A stretch of 64,000 nucleotides of DNA, taken from Branchiostoma belcheri. Its lineage: Eukaryota; Chordata; Leptocardii; Amphioxiformes; Branchiostomatidae. The DNA is taken from NCBI RefSeq assembly GCF_001625305.1, contig NW_017804243.1:823528-887527 (forward strand), in the 5' to 3' direction. The notes beneath the pieces were generated by a model, which saw nothing but the letters and a program-made list of their open reading frames with translations, was not told where the DNA came from and ran no database searches. Shown piece after piece: positions 26,769 through 40,521 of this stretch. Position numbers and translations under genes: made by a program. The first letter of the stretch is position 1; each line of letters begins with the position of its first letter.

Positions 26769-27399
26769 CAGCCCATCAACCGGGCTTTTGTCGTGCTGCT
26801 TTCGTTGTGATAATTCAGGACAATAAAAACAGTGTGATGTCAGACAGCTCACACGACACAACACCCAGTTCAGCAAGTCTAGTTCAACGCAGGTGACAAC
26901 AATGGCGGATGCGCGTTTTCTGACTCATTTTCGCATGTACATGTGTATGTGCAGCGCTGATTGGGAAGTCTATATACCAGTCCACACAATTAGATGGCAA
27001 TCACACTGATGAATGAGGTCAGCCTGGGTAAGATTAATTGACTGCGATCATTGTGCTTGCTCCGTGACACTCTGGACAAAAGATTAGCTGGTCAGCCTTC
27101 ATCACTGGTTGGTCCCTGGGATAGGTTTCTCAAAACAGGAATGCAAATTTTGGGCTTTAACTGCACTGTCTTAATTGAAGCTTGTGATAGAAAAAGGTGG
27201 CCTATATCTTTATATCTTTATAGGTTGGCTTACTCAAACAGTACTCCTACAATCATGTATTTCTTCAGTAATGAAGCAGAAGCCCCAATGCTAAAGGGTG
27301 TGGCCAACATTTTTGGGTGACATGTAAAATGTACAATGTACAACCCAACAAATTTCACATTTGGGCTTAAAGATCTGATCATGTTAAACTATACAAAAA
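26769..27399. repeat. Gap-flanking duplicate, right copy (gap 1)
   Basis: Counterpart of 25632-26276. After 27399 the two copies become unrelated, and 26277-26748 has no partner in the window. Confidence 0.88.
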
Positions 27400-28429
27400 T
27401 CTTCTTGAAAAAATGTATATTTATCAAATAGCCTACAGAAGCCTGCATATTATTAACTTAGATATTCAACTAATTAATATCTTTTACTGAATTGGCAAAG
27501 AAACTTAGAAATGACACTCTGGTATTGTATATGGAAGGATGTCATATATTTTTTTCAATGTAACATCCTTGGTACATCAAAGTCATTCTTCCTCACACAG
27601 GTGTTATGTAAATGTATTTGCCATAGTTGGAAAATAATGGCACAAAGCAATTCTGGGCTAATGGTCCAGAAAGATCCAACAACTCCTAGGTATTTCAAGC
27701 AGATGAAAATCGATACAGACCCTCTTGAGCACTATGATTAACAAGGGAAAATTAGTTTTTCATGATTTCTCTTACCTCCTCAACAGATTTAAGGGATTTC
27801 CAGCAGATTTTTTTTTCTTTTATATAATCTATATCGTCCAAAAACGTATGCATGAATTTCATTTTGATATATTTTCATACATAACATTACATAAAACTAC
27901 AAAGGGCTGAGCAATTTACTGAAGAACAGATTTGATGCAAATTTATTCTAATGTCACGCATGGGGTGTCACGGTCCTGATCAAAGGCAACATCTTACTGT
28001 GAAATCTGCAATCATTAACAAGTTTGTGGTCTTGTCAGGAAATAGGATTAGCTCATTAAATGGTTACTGCACAGCGCCGGCTTCCATGCCTACTAATGCA
28101 AAATGTTCTGCAATGAACTGTGCTGCTTAAGTCGTAAATCATTTCGTACATCTCATTGGTAAAGCTTTCATCATGGTACATCATTGCCTGGTAACTGCTC
28201 CCTCGGTGACTACCGGTATAATTATAAGTGACAGTTACAAAATCTTGTATGGCAAAAACCATTTCACATTCAACAGGGTACAAATAATACATGGTTCATT
28301 ACTATGTCGTCAATCTTCCTCCAAAGTTATAGACATTTGAAGTAGAGTGAAGCATGCGAAACTCAATTCTGCTTGTCAACATCAAAGCTTTCATTAACAT
28401 GACAGAAAGCCATTCCAAAGTACATTTCT

Positions 28430-28770
28430 GCTCCAATTCTAATAAGCTTTATTTCCTTTGGCAAGAAGAGAAGTTGTGGATGGATCCGCATGATATTTAG
28501 TGTATAGGTAGATGTTGGGAAAACCAAGGAGAAGTTTGATTGAATATGAGATTGTGAAATTCAATAAAGACCTCATTTGCATAATTGATGAGAATATACT
28601 CTAGTCTGTGGAAAATGACAGGAAGGAATTTTATGCTTGCAATGTATGAAAGGTTATTAAAGATGAAGATCATTAGAAAGAAAGTATGCAAATCAGGGGC
28701 TCATTTGCATAACATATAAGAAATTGTTACAATGGTCATCCCAAAGAAACCTCAACTACATTCTACATTC
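28430..28770. mobile_element. Old inverted fragment of the ATGCAAAT element
   Basis: Near 28685-28720, the reverse complement (ttatgcaaatgagcccctga) matches the internal unit of the 39259-40182 insertion (attatgcaaattagcccctg). A second partial unit (cctcatttgcataattgatg) lies near 28571. Diverged and without clear ends. Confidence 0.45.
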
Positions 28771-29184
28771 CAAAGAAACAATTTAACTAATTCTGAGTGA
28801 AAAAAAAATTGGCACAAGCCACAGAAGAAAGTATTGAATGAATGATGTGAAACCTGTTCATTCCTTTCCCATAAGACCTGGGTAAATGACTTGAAGCATG
28901 GCAGAGCTTAAGCAATAACACTGAACAACAACCCAGTTGTTCCACTGACTTGGCAACTACACAAATGGTAGGCCTGGTGCACACAGTGGTCATGAAAGAC
29001 AGATGTGTCTACAACCATCACACACACACACAGCAGACATTGGGGTCAGTGTTGGTACAGCACGATCAATCTTCACATACAGCACGGCTAAAAAGTCAGC
29101 ACTGAGTTCCACCAGGAATCCACAAGAAACCACCAGATTTCCCCCGAGCTCTTACATATAGGTCATCTCCGGGTTAATTAGTAT

Positions 29185-29467
29185 GACTTTCTCAAGAGAA
29201 CAGTTACACACAGAACAAGAGGTGGGTTCACCACTTTGATCCTAAAAACAAGGCAATTTAGAGTTAGAAAGAATCCTCTTGGAATTCCTCAAATGTTCCA
29301 GGCTTCATCATCAGCTGCAAAAGCTGACTTTCTCAAGAGAAAACGTTACACACAGAATAGGAGGTGGGCTCACCACTTTGATCCTAAAAACAAGGCAATC
29401 TAGAGTTAGAAAGAATCCTCTCAAAATTCCTCAGAAGTTCCAGACTTCCTCATCAGCTACAAAAGCT
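29185..29467. repeat. Tandem duplication, unit 141 bp
   Basis: Two copies starting gactttctcaagag at 29185 and 29326, sharing cactttgatcctaaaaacaa and gagttagaaagaatcctct. Confidence 0.85.
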
Positions 29468-29545
29468 CTTGGACTCTTTCAATATAATTTTTTTAAAAGG
29501 GAGTTGGTGACTTGGTGAGGTTGAGGATACTCAAGAAAACTAAAA

Positions 29546-29620
29546 CGTCAGTACTGTTACTCTTAAACACAAGGATCTGAAAACTTCAGTACTGGTACTC
29601 TTAAACACAAGGATCTGATA
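29546..29620. repeat. Short tandem duplication, about 35 bp
   Basis: Two copies of cagtactg(g/t)tactcttaa followed by acacaaggatctga. Confidence 0.85.
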
Positions 29621-31864
29621 AATTTAGGAACACAACTTATTGAGTTAGCACTGGACATGATAATTGCCATATACATATATATTGACTACAGAGTCCAACA
29701 TTGTAGTATGTAGCCAGTATAATACAAAAAATTAATATATTGAATGAATATTACTGTAATTCTTTAGGCCATAGCAAGGAACAAGAAACTGAAGATTTTA
29801 CTAGAAGTTGTTGTTCGTTCGTCCGTCGTAGTCGACGATGACCAATGAACATCACATCAGGTACTAGAAGTACATTCCGTTGAAATACAACAGGCAAGGG
29901 TGTAATGGACATAGAAACCTAAATTGGACTGATCCCCCAACAATCATTATAGAGAGATGTAAAATCCAATACCATGAAATGTATTACAATTACTGTAGGG
30001 GCCTATAGCAAGGCAGATTTCTGACAAATATCATATAAACTGGTTGAAAAATAAACAGGTGGGGCTGAACAAAATGTTTTGAAATGTGCAATTATATCTA
30101 TTCGAAGAAATCTTCTTCATCTGTCTTGTAACATTGGTTCATATAATTGCTGATACATGGTTTAAAACATCACTGGTGTCAGAATTACAAGTACATGACT
30201 TTGTATAATGTACATTGTGCTCTAGTCACTTTTCCTGAGCTGCCTACAATATATTGCCCATATATGACCAAACAACAATGTATCTAACATATTTATTCCG
30301 GTGTAAAAGCGATGGTCAACATGCAATGATCCATGACAAAGATCCTTGACAAAAAAGCACATTGTAAATTATTATGGGCCTCAAGCTCTGTCACAAAGTT
30401 TGACAAATTGTCAGCTTGTATTTCTCCGTGCAAAGAAAAAGCAAAGGCAAGTTGGATAAAACTACTAGGAAAATAAACAGTCATTGATTACTATCCAGAT
30501 CAAATATGATGGAAAAAGAGATGAATCTTTACAAAGTTTTCAGGCCATAAGACATGTACATTGTACATGTTCTTCATGTAATACTATGTACATGTTAAGT
30601 GAAGCAAAACATTCTAAAAGTTTAAACCTTGTATACTGCAAAAGTCATCATATGCATGACTTACTTTGTTTAACAACATGTACAAGTGCTAAAAAAACAA
30701 TTGAGGCATTTATTGGCACTATACTGCAGTTCAAACTGCGTGTGATGACGTTTTTTGAACCAATAATAAGGTAAGTTCAAAGAAGCGAGGTATTAAATTG
30801 ATGTGCCCTGAGGTGATTTTGTCAACATGAGCGGGAACAAAGTTAATGCCTTCATCAGTATGCACTAAGCCGACAGGTTTAATCCCCCATCTCCCTGCCT
30901 GCTTTTCACAGCGCTCTCCTCTACCAAGGTCAACCAATCGCTCGTCAGGGAAAGGAGGCTGGCATATTTCAAAGAGCAAAAGGATCCCAGATTGTTATCA
31001 CAACTGTAAAGCGCAGTTAGCCACGACTACATGTAAAATTCCTGCCCTTTTCTTTCCTTTCAAAGCCCGTGTGACTTATGGGGGGTAGTGCCCAATGTTA
31101 AGCTTTCCCTGCATATATAACACAGCTACTAATGCATTCAGGGGCGATTGTACGTGTACAATGAATCAGTAATGAAATAGTTATGGGAATTGCATTTCTC
31201 TGGAGGCTGGAGCATATGTGATAAGAATCAGTCGCCATGCTTTAATGCTAAAGTGAGAATAACTCAGAGGCATAACATGGGGGAGAGGGAATTTGATGGC
31301 AATTTGATGCTCTGTGTAATTACACTAATTGACAGTAGATAGTATAGCACGGTGTCGTATGACCTATCCTTGCAGACTGTATGGGTATCAGTTGTCGCAG
31401 TTGGCACAACTAAAACATGGAGTTGGTTATGCATAAAATATATCACTGAGTCGTTTACTGTATGTGTTGAAACTCAATCTGTCAGTCATGGTTAGAAAAA
31501 ATCAATGTCAACTTCAAGCTAGCAGGTTAGTCTGATATTATACAAGTGCACGTATTATACAAATTTTTCTAAGAAATCAAAATTAAACTAAAGGTACATA
31601 TAATATATATAATATTCTTCATCCCTAGAAATACCTTTGAAGAGGTAATTACATGTACTATATGGTTTGAAAAATGCCATGTTCCAGACTGCACAACCCT
31701 CTGACAAGAGACATTATACCTACTACTTCTGTTGGCTGCTAATTTTCCATATTTTGTTTTGAAATTCCATATTTGCTATACACATACTAGTACTAGGTCC
31801 TAAAGATGATTTAATCCAAGGCATACTGAAGCCATCTTAAAGAATCTGATATTATGTTGAAATG

Positions 31865-32030
31865 TTGAATGATGTACTTTACCTTAAGTTGCCAAATGAA
31901 TAGTTTCAACATGATTGTTGAAGTTTGTCCTAAAAATTAATTTAGAATGATGTACTTTAAGTTTCTTTGTTGATGTTTGTCTTTAAAATATAGAATAATG
32001 TACAATGTACTTAAAGTTCCCAAATGGCTT
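31865..32030. repeat. Degenerate tandem repeat, three units
   Basis: Units begin gaatgatgtactttacctta, gaatgatgtactttaagttt and gaataatgtacaatgtactt, about 60-80 bp apart. Confidence 0.5.
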
Positions 32031-32654
32031 CAAGACCTCAACATTTTTGATAAATGATGTGACTGTATGAAGTATAATTTTCCTTGAGAAACTATGACAG
32101 GAACAGCAAAGGCCATGCCTCCAAGGGAAAATGACAGAGTTCAAGAACATCTACAATGTATGACTTTGAACCTGATTCATTAATGGACATTGTAAATCAT
32201 GGTATGCTCCAGGTTCTGTTTGAACCTCTGGTCCAAGATGACATTTCTGGTATCACTACTAAACCTTTTCTTCTGTCAAGTCCCATGAAGACTGGTGGTA
32301 GGATCAAGCTGATAACTAAATGCCATGATTAAATAATACATCACTTGCCAATAGCTCACCAAACAAGATGTCGTATGTGTACTACGTAGATCACATAAAA
32401 TTGAACTACACAATGTCATTGACCTTCTGACAGATTATACCTAAACCAGATGTTCATCAACAATGTTTTTTTTTATTATTTTAATTCTACAGAGGAAAAG
32501 AACATAAAACCTGGAACTATTCAACGTAATATCAAATCATAATAAGTTAATGGTATATGTCATCAACAATTATGTTGTGAAATAAGCAAAACTGAAATAA
32601 TTCCAATTTACATGTCTACTTGCATGTGTGAACAGACCATTTTTAGATCCATAA

Positions 32655-33024
32655 GGTCACACCAATTTGTTGGTTCTCGGATTTTTTCAGAAAAAATATG
32701 AAGCGACAGGGCGAAAAAAATAAAAAATAAAAACAGGTCTAGGCATCCTATTATAGGCTTAAATGCTACAAAATGAGCCATGAAGTCAACACAAAAGGCT
32801 GGGTTAAAATTTAAACATTGAATTTTGAACTTTTAATCAAACCACTGCATTGATAGATGGAAAATCTGTAGGAACTAGGAAGAAAAGGACTTTCCTCAAC
32901 TGTTGGGGGGCAAAACATGAGCATTTTTCAGTTGATTCAGGACCAGAATCAATTTTTTTTTTTTGCAAACCAGAAAAAAACGAAGAGGCAAATCCGAGAA
33001 CCAACAAATTAAATTGGTGTGGCC
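32655..33024. mobile_element. PIF/Harbinger-like MITE, copy 4
   Basis: Nearly the same interior and orientation as copy 1. Flanked by TAA on both sides (32652-32654, 33025-33027). The left end has GGTCACACC and lacks a few bases of the inverted repeat. Confidence 0.8.
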
Positions 33025-36000
33025 TAAGATTAGAATTTTAATTAGAAATATTTTTCAACTTGTTATTTTGTACTTGTATACATGTATATACTATTAGCTA
33101 TACATTACAGTAATCACAAGAGACAGTGTTCCTCTATTAGAACAAGTAATACACAGAAATGTTTACAAAATCACATATTATATATTATTAATGACTCAAA
33201 GTCTTTTGAGATAGTATTAGCACTAACAAACATCTGACTGGTATAAAGTGTCCATTTTGAGAAAGTTGAAGAGAAAAATTGGCTCACATGAAAACGTAAG
33301 GGTTCAAATAACCCTCACAATAATACTAAATGTATAAAAAATGAAGTTAAAATAGCTCAAATTCTTAAATACATCTTGTTTGTGGCTGTGTACTGTTCTA
33401 AAGATATGTTCGAATCGGTACATGTAACAGACAATTGCATTGTCTGTAACATCAACTTTGAACTTCACAATACAAATCCTTAAAGTTCACGTGGCAATCA
33501 ATCCTATCTAGACTACACAAAAAAAAACAGATATCAAAAGCCAATTACCAAGATTGGATTGAAAATATACCAATTATTAAGAGTGGATTGAATAGCATAT
33601 TTCCGTATGTACAAGAATGATCAGATTGCCTGTAAGTACATCCATTATTAATCATGTCCCAAGATGCCAAAATTAGGGGAGCTCCAATGAACAGTGATAA
33701 TGACACCTATCATGTTCCTACAGCCAAATATACATCATCCACAGGAGCAGGATATCGTTACCCTGCTGTTTGGAGACTCCGTAAGTGTGGTATAACAATG
33801 CCGAATTTGCCATTATGGCTCATAAGTGTGCTGTACACATCATGCGAGTGAATCCCACCAATATCGCTTTGTCGTGGGGTCATTTATCATCCAGTCTATT
33901 TGAACGCAGCTCATGAGCGCACGAAATTACACGCGCCTGGGAAAGCTCGGAAGCCGACTTGGTGTAATGCATCTTCGGTTACCATCAACTTGTTTCCTCC
34001 TAATCACAGAGCAACACAATGTATTATCTCGGAACTAATCACACTGCAAGCTTTTTGCCATTGTACACTATGTGTGGGGTTTCAACATGCCTGGGGCCAT
34101 CAGGGAATCACTGACCTTCTCTCCACCCTCTCACTTAAATTAGCAGTATGAATATTACATGCCTGGAGGGCAAGGCCTGACCACAGGCTTTCATGGACAT
34201 CAGCTAGCCACAGGCATGTAAACGGCAGATTGCCAAGAAAAATATAGGCCCAAATTTTTTGCCGAAATGGAAGCAAAGGGCAAAGCATATTGCGATAAAG
34301 GATAATCTGTATTCGTAACCATGCTACGGCTAAATGCGCCACTCCTAAGCTACATTGGGCAAAGAGGAGGCGCTGATTATGACTGCCCCATCACGAGGCC
34401 TCTTTGCCTTTCCTGCACAATGTCATTTCGATTATTCCATTCATCAACCTCCGAAACAGCTCAATAGCGTAATGGAGGCACTCGAGGAGGATTTGCTAGA
34501 AAACGCGCCGGCTGCATGCTCCATTTTTCTTCCCGATATCCACTCCAATTCTCATTATTTCCAGCCCATCTTTCTGGGGGGGGGGGTGGAGGAAATGAAG
34601 GCTGATCGTCCAGATGAATAAATGTTGTGGCCTGTTCCCCCCTCCCCACTCTCATCAATCCCTGTCTCATTGCTTGTCTTTAGTATTCAGTCCACATCCC
34701 TGCCCACAAAAAGCATCAAACAAGACCGCGGCAGCACATGTTATCAGAGATGAATTGTTAGCTGATGCGCTGTCAACGTTACGGGCTTTCCACCTCGGAC
34801 CACCTATTTGGGGAGATTTGAGCCAAGCGGGAGTGTCCAAGGTGACACTTTGGAACGAACGTGGGACCACACCCAGATGCACGTTTGACCTACAAGCCAC
34901 TTCTCCAAATCCCACCGGGCTCATTTCAACTGGAACCTTAACCAACTGTGTTCATCATTAACCACTGGAATACTCCATAACTCGTAATAAGGGATCGTTT
35001 CCAGGCGCATATGCAACCAATGAACACGGGGCAGAGCCCGCCATCCAATCTGTAATAACGGCAGGAAATTAGAGTGATAACTCAGGAGAAGCCAAGTCTT
35101 GCGCTCATAAACTCTGCACTGAAATTGTACTCACTCCAAGTGTGTTGACTATTACATGACCTGCCTGTATGTACATGTAGGTGTAAACATGCCATAGAGA
35201 GGTGGGGTGATATAGGGCACCACCCAGATGGGAACTCAAGCATCAACAGTCATCAAGCTAAGCAATTTTCCCAGGCAAAATGAGCCAAATAAAGCAGGAC
35301 TGGAATAAAGGGCACAGATTACTCATCAGGAGCAAGTAGCCTGGATGAGAGTCAAGCAAGGCAAACCTTAGTATTATCCACACCGGGTGTAACTTAAGTG
35401 CAAGAGTCTGTCCTCTGGAAAGGTGTTTACATACGTTCTTAGCCATTTATGAGGTGCAATTTGGGATAAAAGACCTTTTATTGGGCCTCTGGGCTTTATT
35501 TCAAATAATGACATACCTTTGGGCTTGGCTCCAGAGCCAAAGTTTGGTCAATGCCTACTAAGTGCAGCCCCAAGCGTATAATACAAACAGGAAACATGCA
35601 CTTCTCTCAAGTTAAGGGACATATTAGAGTGCAGATGTTGTAGTGAAGTGAGCTCAATACAAATTGCAGGTGGAAGAAGGGTTGCCGACTGAAGAAATTC
35701 CGAGATTGCTCTACGAACAAGCAAGTAAATTTTGTTTCTTCATACCCTAGGTACTGTAATATTATGTCATAAAACTTTGCAGTACAGTACGAAAGTGTAC
35801 TGCAATCTCAAAAGCACTTACACACTAATAATTACAGCAATTTCTGTATGTTATATTCCTTGTTCAACACAGTTTCCTATCATACGACTACAATAGCTCC
35901 CACACGCATAATTTATCTGGAGCTGTCAGGAGGTAAGTGAGAGGAAATTTTCCTTATTAACAGCTTCATTCCCCGCCAACTTCCGCAATTTGCAATTAAG

Positions 36001-37224
36001 GCTGTGACATGCCTGCACCCGGCAGCTGGGACCTGTCTGGTCAGGGTTTGCCTGGGATGGTGTGGTAATTATCGAGGGAAAAGCTCCGGAATCCTACAGC
36101 AATAAAACAGGTGCACTATAGATCCGCCTCGATGCGTTCGGCTACATGACTTGAGCTCTTAAAATGAAGAGAGGAGGCAAAGCAAGCTAGTGGAAAACTT
36201 GTAAAAAATGTTTTGCACTCGGATTCGAATTGATGGTATAGCACTGAGAGAAGCTTTGAACCTGCAGGGGTGGTCGTAAAATGTTAAATTTCTCTCGTCA
36301 TTTTCTCTGAGCTACGTGTACACAGTGTAGCTGAGGCTGACCGCTAACTGTCCTTTTCAAAGTTCTCCCCAAGGATGAATGTAATGGAGGGTCAATAACC
36401 TGTACTTTTAAGATTTTTTGGTGGCAAAAAAACTGTGTTATGTTTACATGGCAGAACATCAAAAAAGGTCAGATGAATACCAAACAGCACTTCTCAAAAG
36501 AGCACTATACAGGTTGACGTGATTTTCTTTTAACTTAGGTTGATAAAGAATTCCAAAACATTTTCAGATAAATCCTCATGAGCATAAACTTTCTGGTTTT
36601 CACATACATGAACTTAACACATTATTACTAAATTGTGAAAAATTGTAACTTTTTGCTAAGATCAAATCACAGTATTATTTAATAAAAAGACAATCTCCTC
36701 AGGGAGTGCCCAATTTTCCAGTATTGTATTGCAAACTTTTTGAGAAGAACCATCTTTGGAGGGTTAATTCATACAAATTCAACAATTTTAAAATTGTTGA
36801 ATATGAATAATCTGCATATCTACCACCTCAACTTCATATCTATGTTGTATCTACTACTGTTTCTAGTTGAAACTTTCTACCAATTTATTTTGCAAATGAT
36901 CCTTTTGTTTTCCATGTTTTGTATTCAGCTGATATTCTTGCATTTACCAAGTGAATGTGCATGTAGCAGACCATAGCCCAAACGTTAGGCTTACTCCAAT
37001 GAAGTGGTCCATTTAACGGCTGGTAAATTTAAGAGGCCCCCTGAGCTAGTGTTATCAATGCAGAACACCTTGTTCAGACAAATATCAATCTTCTGCAGGA
37101 AAATATAATGCATAAGGGATGTTTTCTCTCAAAAGTTTACGGGTGAAGAGGAGGGTTGTGCTAGCCTGAAATGTTATTTTTGTCTCTATTTGTATTATTG
37201 AAGATACCAATAACTTCCACCCTG

Positions 37225-37800
37225 TACAACCTCTATTTGAGCACTAAGGAGAGGTGCAAACAAGGTGAGGTACAACCAAGGACAGATGCAACTTAGAAGA
37301 GTTGCAACCAAGTTGAGGTGCCATGAAGGAGGTATTAAAACTCCTATTGGCAAATTCCATTTGTTTTAAAGGTTGTCCATTAAGGAAATAAAGACTTTGC
37401 ACAGAATTCAATGTGTTTGTTATTATAGTAGTTTTCATATGTGTAATACATGTAACTGTTAGTAATGTCCACAATTTAACACAGGGTTAAACCCTATAAT
37501 CTTCGATTAGATTACAAATCAAACGTGTTGATCATATGCATGGCACATGTAGACATCACTGGCGTATCTTCCACACAACCACTATTTCAGCACCAAGGAG
37601 AGGTGCAACCAAGTTGAGGTGCCATGAAGGAGGTCTTAAAAACTCCTAAGGCAAATTCCACTTGTTTTGAAGGTTGTTAATGAAGGAAATAAAGGCTTTA
37701 CACAGAATTCAATGTGTTTGTTATTATGGTAGTTTTCACATGTATAATAACTGTCAGAACTGTCCACAGTGTAAAGCAGGGTTAAACAAACCCCCATAAT
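37225..37800. repeat. Tandem duplication, unit about 300 bp
   Basis: Copies with gttgaggtgccatgaaggag at 37312 and 37613. Both continue through cagaattcaatgtgtttgtt to cagggttaaac. The first has an extra internal segment near 37255. Confidence 0.85.
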
Positions 37801-38909
37801 CTTCAGTTACAAATCAAATCAGTTTATCATCCATTTATACTATATATGCAGGGCACATGCAGACATCACTGGCATTAATAACTTCTAGGTGGGCCCTACT
37901 AAAAAAAAAGGACTAAAGAAGCCAATATTAAAGGCTTTATGTCATGAAGGACATGCAACACCGTATAGCCGTTACAGTTGCATGATGATGCTTTAGAGGG
38001 TTACATATAGAAGTGACCTCTGTCACCCTGCCTTGGGCAACAGTGCCACACTGAATGCACAGCAAGGGGGGAGGGGGCAGCACATTTTGTGTGAAATCGT
38101 TCTACCTACTATAATATATATAGTGAATTATATTTAGGATTTGAGTAGAAACTCTTCTTAACAATAGATGCTGGCCCCAGAATATGATATATTTGCTGTA
38201 GAGCTTCTTATCAGTGAGCATTCCACTGTAAAAACCTCGATCAAGATTACCTTGTGCAACCCCTAGGCAAGACTGAATTATTAAACTACATGGCATTGTA
38301 TACTTCATGTTACATGTACAATCATGTAGCTACAAAAAACGGACTGTTAGCTGCAGGAGCATTTTAGATGGCAGCATCGATGTTGCAGATCTACAATGTA
38401 AATGAAGAGGATGCTAAGGCTACCAATGCTTTGAAGGACACTACTATTTGCATGCTTATATTTGATTTCAGCTATGTCTCCTTTGATTTTACTCTAATTC
38501 AAGAGGTAAGTATGCACCGCCTTGAGCCATTTAATTTTCTTCTGGAGGTTAAACCAGAAGGTTATCCTCTTCCAAATCGAGTGGTTAGCATTCACCATGT
38601 CCACCCTCTCCAATCCCAGTAGACTTCATCTTTATCATATCAATGCTTCAGACCTATTGGTGCCAAGTGCCATTTCATTTGCACAGCCGATATTCTGATA
38701 GCATCATCGGTTTTGTAACAGGCACCCGGTAAATTGTATTATTCTGATTCTATCAGTGTCTTGTAGAAGATCTTGCCTGGCACTGAGTGCTTCAGAGTCG
38801 CTGGTATGATACTTTCAATCCCATTAAATTTGCACTCAATCATTTTTTGTATTTCTGAGTGTGAACATTCAATTACGATTTGCGAAGTTGTCCTTAGTTT
38901 ACTCTCTGA

Positions 38910-39234
38910 GGCCGCACCAATTTAATTTATTGGTCGTTGGACTTGCCCCCTTAATTCTTTTCTGATTTGTCAAAAAAAAAAATTTCAGCCTCTGAATCAA
39001 CTCCAAAATGCTCATATTTTGGCACCAACAGATGAAGGAAATCCCTTCTCTTCAGAGTTCTAGCTTACATTTTTCCATCTATCAATGCAGTGGTTTGATT
39101 AAAAGTTTGAAAGTCATTGTTTGAATTACAAACCAGCCTGGTATGTTAACTTCATTGCTTGCTTCATTTTTTTCACCGTTGCTTATTATTTTTCTGAAAA
39201 AATCTGAGAACCAACAAATCAAATTGGTGTGGCC
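38910..39234. mobile_element. PIF/Harbinger-like MITE, copy 5
   Basis: Shorter, diverged family member with GGCCGCACCAATTTAATTTA at the left and an intact inverted right end. Flanks are TGA and TAA, so one target copy may have mutated. Present again as copy 7 on the other side of the second gap. Confidence 0.75.
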
Positions 39235-39258
39235 TAATAGAAAAAATATCAAAATGAA

Positions 39259-40182
39259 CAAGAGTTCCACGATCTCATACCTTCGCCAAATGATGTTAAC
39301 CCTTGTGGTTGACAAAGTATACAATTTTAATCATTGGTTTTGTAAATAAGAGCCCCATTTGCATGGATTATATCAGCTGATCATATTCTCCACCCAATGA
39401 CAGCCTTATCTTAACAAAAATGCTATTATAGCACTTCCTCATAAATTATGCAAATGAGGTCATGATTTGAATAAATTATGTTTGTTGATGTTCACCTTCA
39501 CTTAACTTCCAAATGTGGCAAGTATGAAATTCCCAACAGTCACAACTATGAAATTATAAAAATTTACCATTCATTATGCAAATTAGGTCCTCATTTACAT
39601 AATCTATATCCCCAGATGTTTTTTCTCGTTCTCACAAGTGATGTCACAAGTGTTTCATAGTTCTATTATCGAATAAAGAAGATTTATAGAATTTCCTCAT
39701 TAATTATGCAAATTAGCCCCTGATTTGCATAATTGTTGTTTGATCATGTCAAGCATCACTTCAACTACCTACATACCAAAAATCACGACAATCCATCAAC
39801 CGGTTCTTGAGTTATCCTCCTTCGAAAATTTTTCAACAAATGCTCCTGCAGTCCCAGAACAAGCCGCTAGGGGACCCAAACTCATGTCACTTCTTCCCTA
39901 TCCCAAGAGCTATCTGCCCTTTAAAATTCGTGACCCTAGCATGTCCAGATCACGAGATATCAAAACCGGAAGTTCTGCTGCAGTACCTAGGTAAGCCGCC
40001 AGGGGGCCCAAAATCTAATCATTTCTAGGTCTCATGAAGACCTAACCCACCTACCAAGTTTCATTCCAATCTATCCACCGCTTCTCGAGTTATCTTGCTA
40101 AACCACACACACACAAACCCACATACATACATACACACACACAGACAAACGCTACTGAAAACATAACCTTCTTGGCGAAGGT
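39259..40182. mobile_element. Non-coding insertion present in one haplotype only (about 925 bp)
   Basis: The sequence is absent at the matching site of the duplicated block (after 41863). It has ACCTTCGCCAA at 39279-39289 and the inverse TTGGCGAAGGT at its right end. Inside are three repeats of a unit with ATTATGCAAAT and CATTTRCATAAT, then two copies of a CACC/CATCAA-cc..tTCTTGAGTTATC-type motif and a CA-rich tract. No ORF of note. The class is unknown to me; a MITE-like or tandem-repeat-bearing non-autonomous element fits. Confidence 0.6.
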
Positions 40183-40521
40183 AAAAAAAGATATCTACCA
40201 TCACTGATGTTGAGCATAAGAGACATGTGTATTGGGGAACCAGCTGTTGCCCATTTCATACAAAATGCCTTAAAACTGTTACAGTAACTACTTTTCCTTG
40301 TGGCTGATATGCCATTAAGCAAAGACCTTCCGGTCACAACAAAGTAGGAAAATTATTGATATTCCATCTAACAAAGTCCACCATGAAAGAAAAGTAATGA
40401 CCTAATTACATTGTCAAGGATAAAGCCTCTTCAAAATGCAATGGATCTCATTGGACACATGCACGTTTTCAAATTTCCAACCAACTAGTATGCCTAATAA
40501 CCAACTTAAAAGTTGCCTTAC

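Noticed and set aside
29805..29850. gttcgtccgtcgtagtcgacgatgacc, a GC-rich palindromic-looking patch
   Set aside because: Looks like part of a dispersed repeat, but only one copy is visible here, so I cannot support a call.
38368..38622. 84-codon ORF kept in both allelic copies (also 40973-41227)
   Set aside because: Preserved because the copies are allelic; no family likeness and no splice context.
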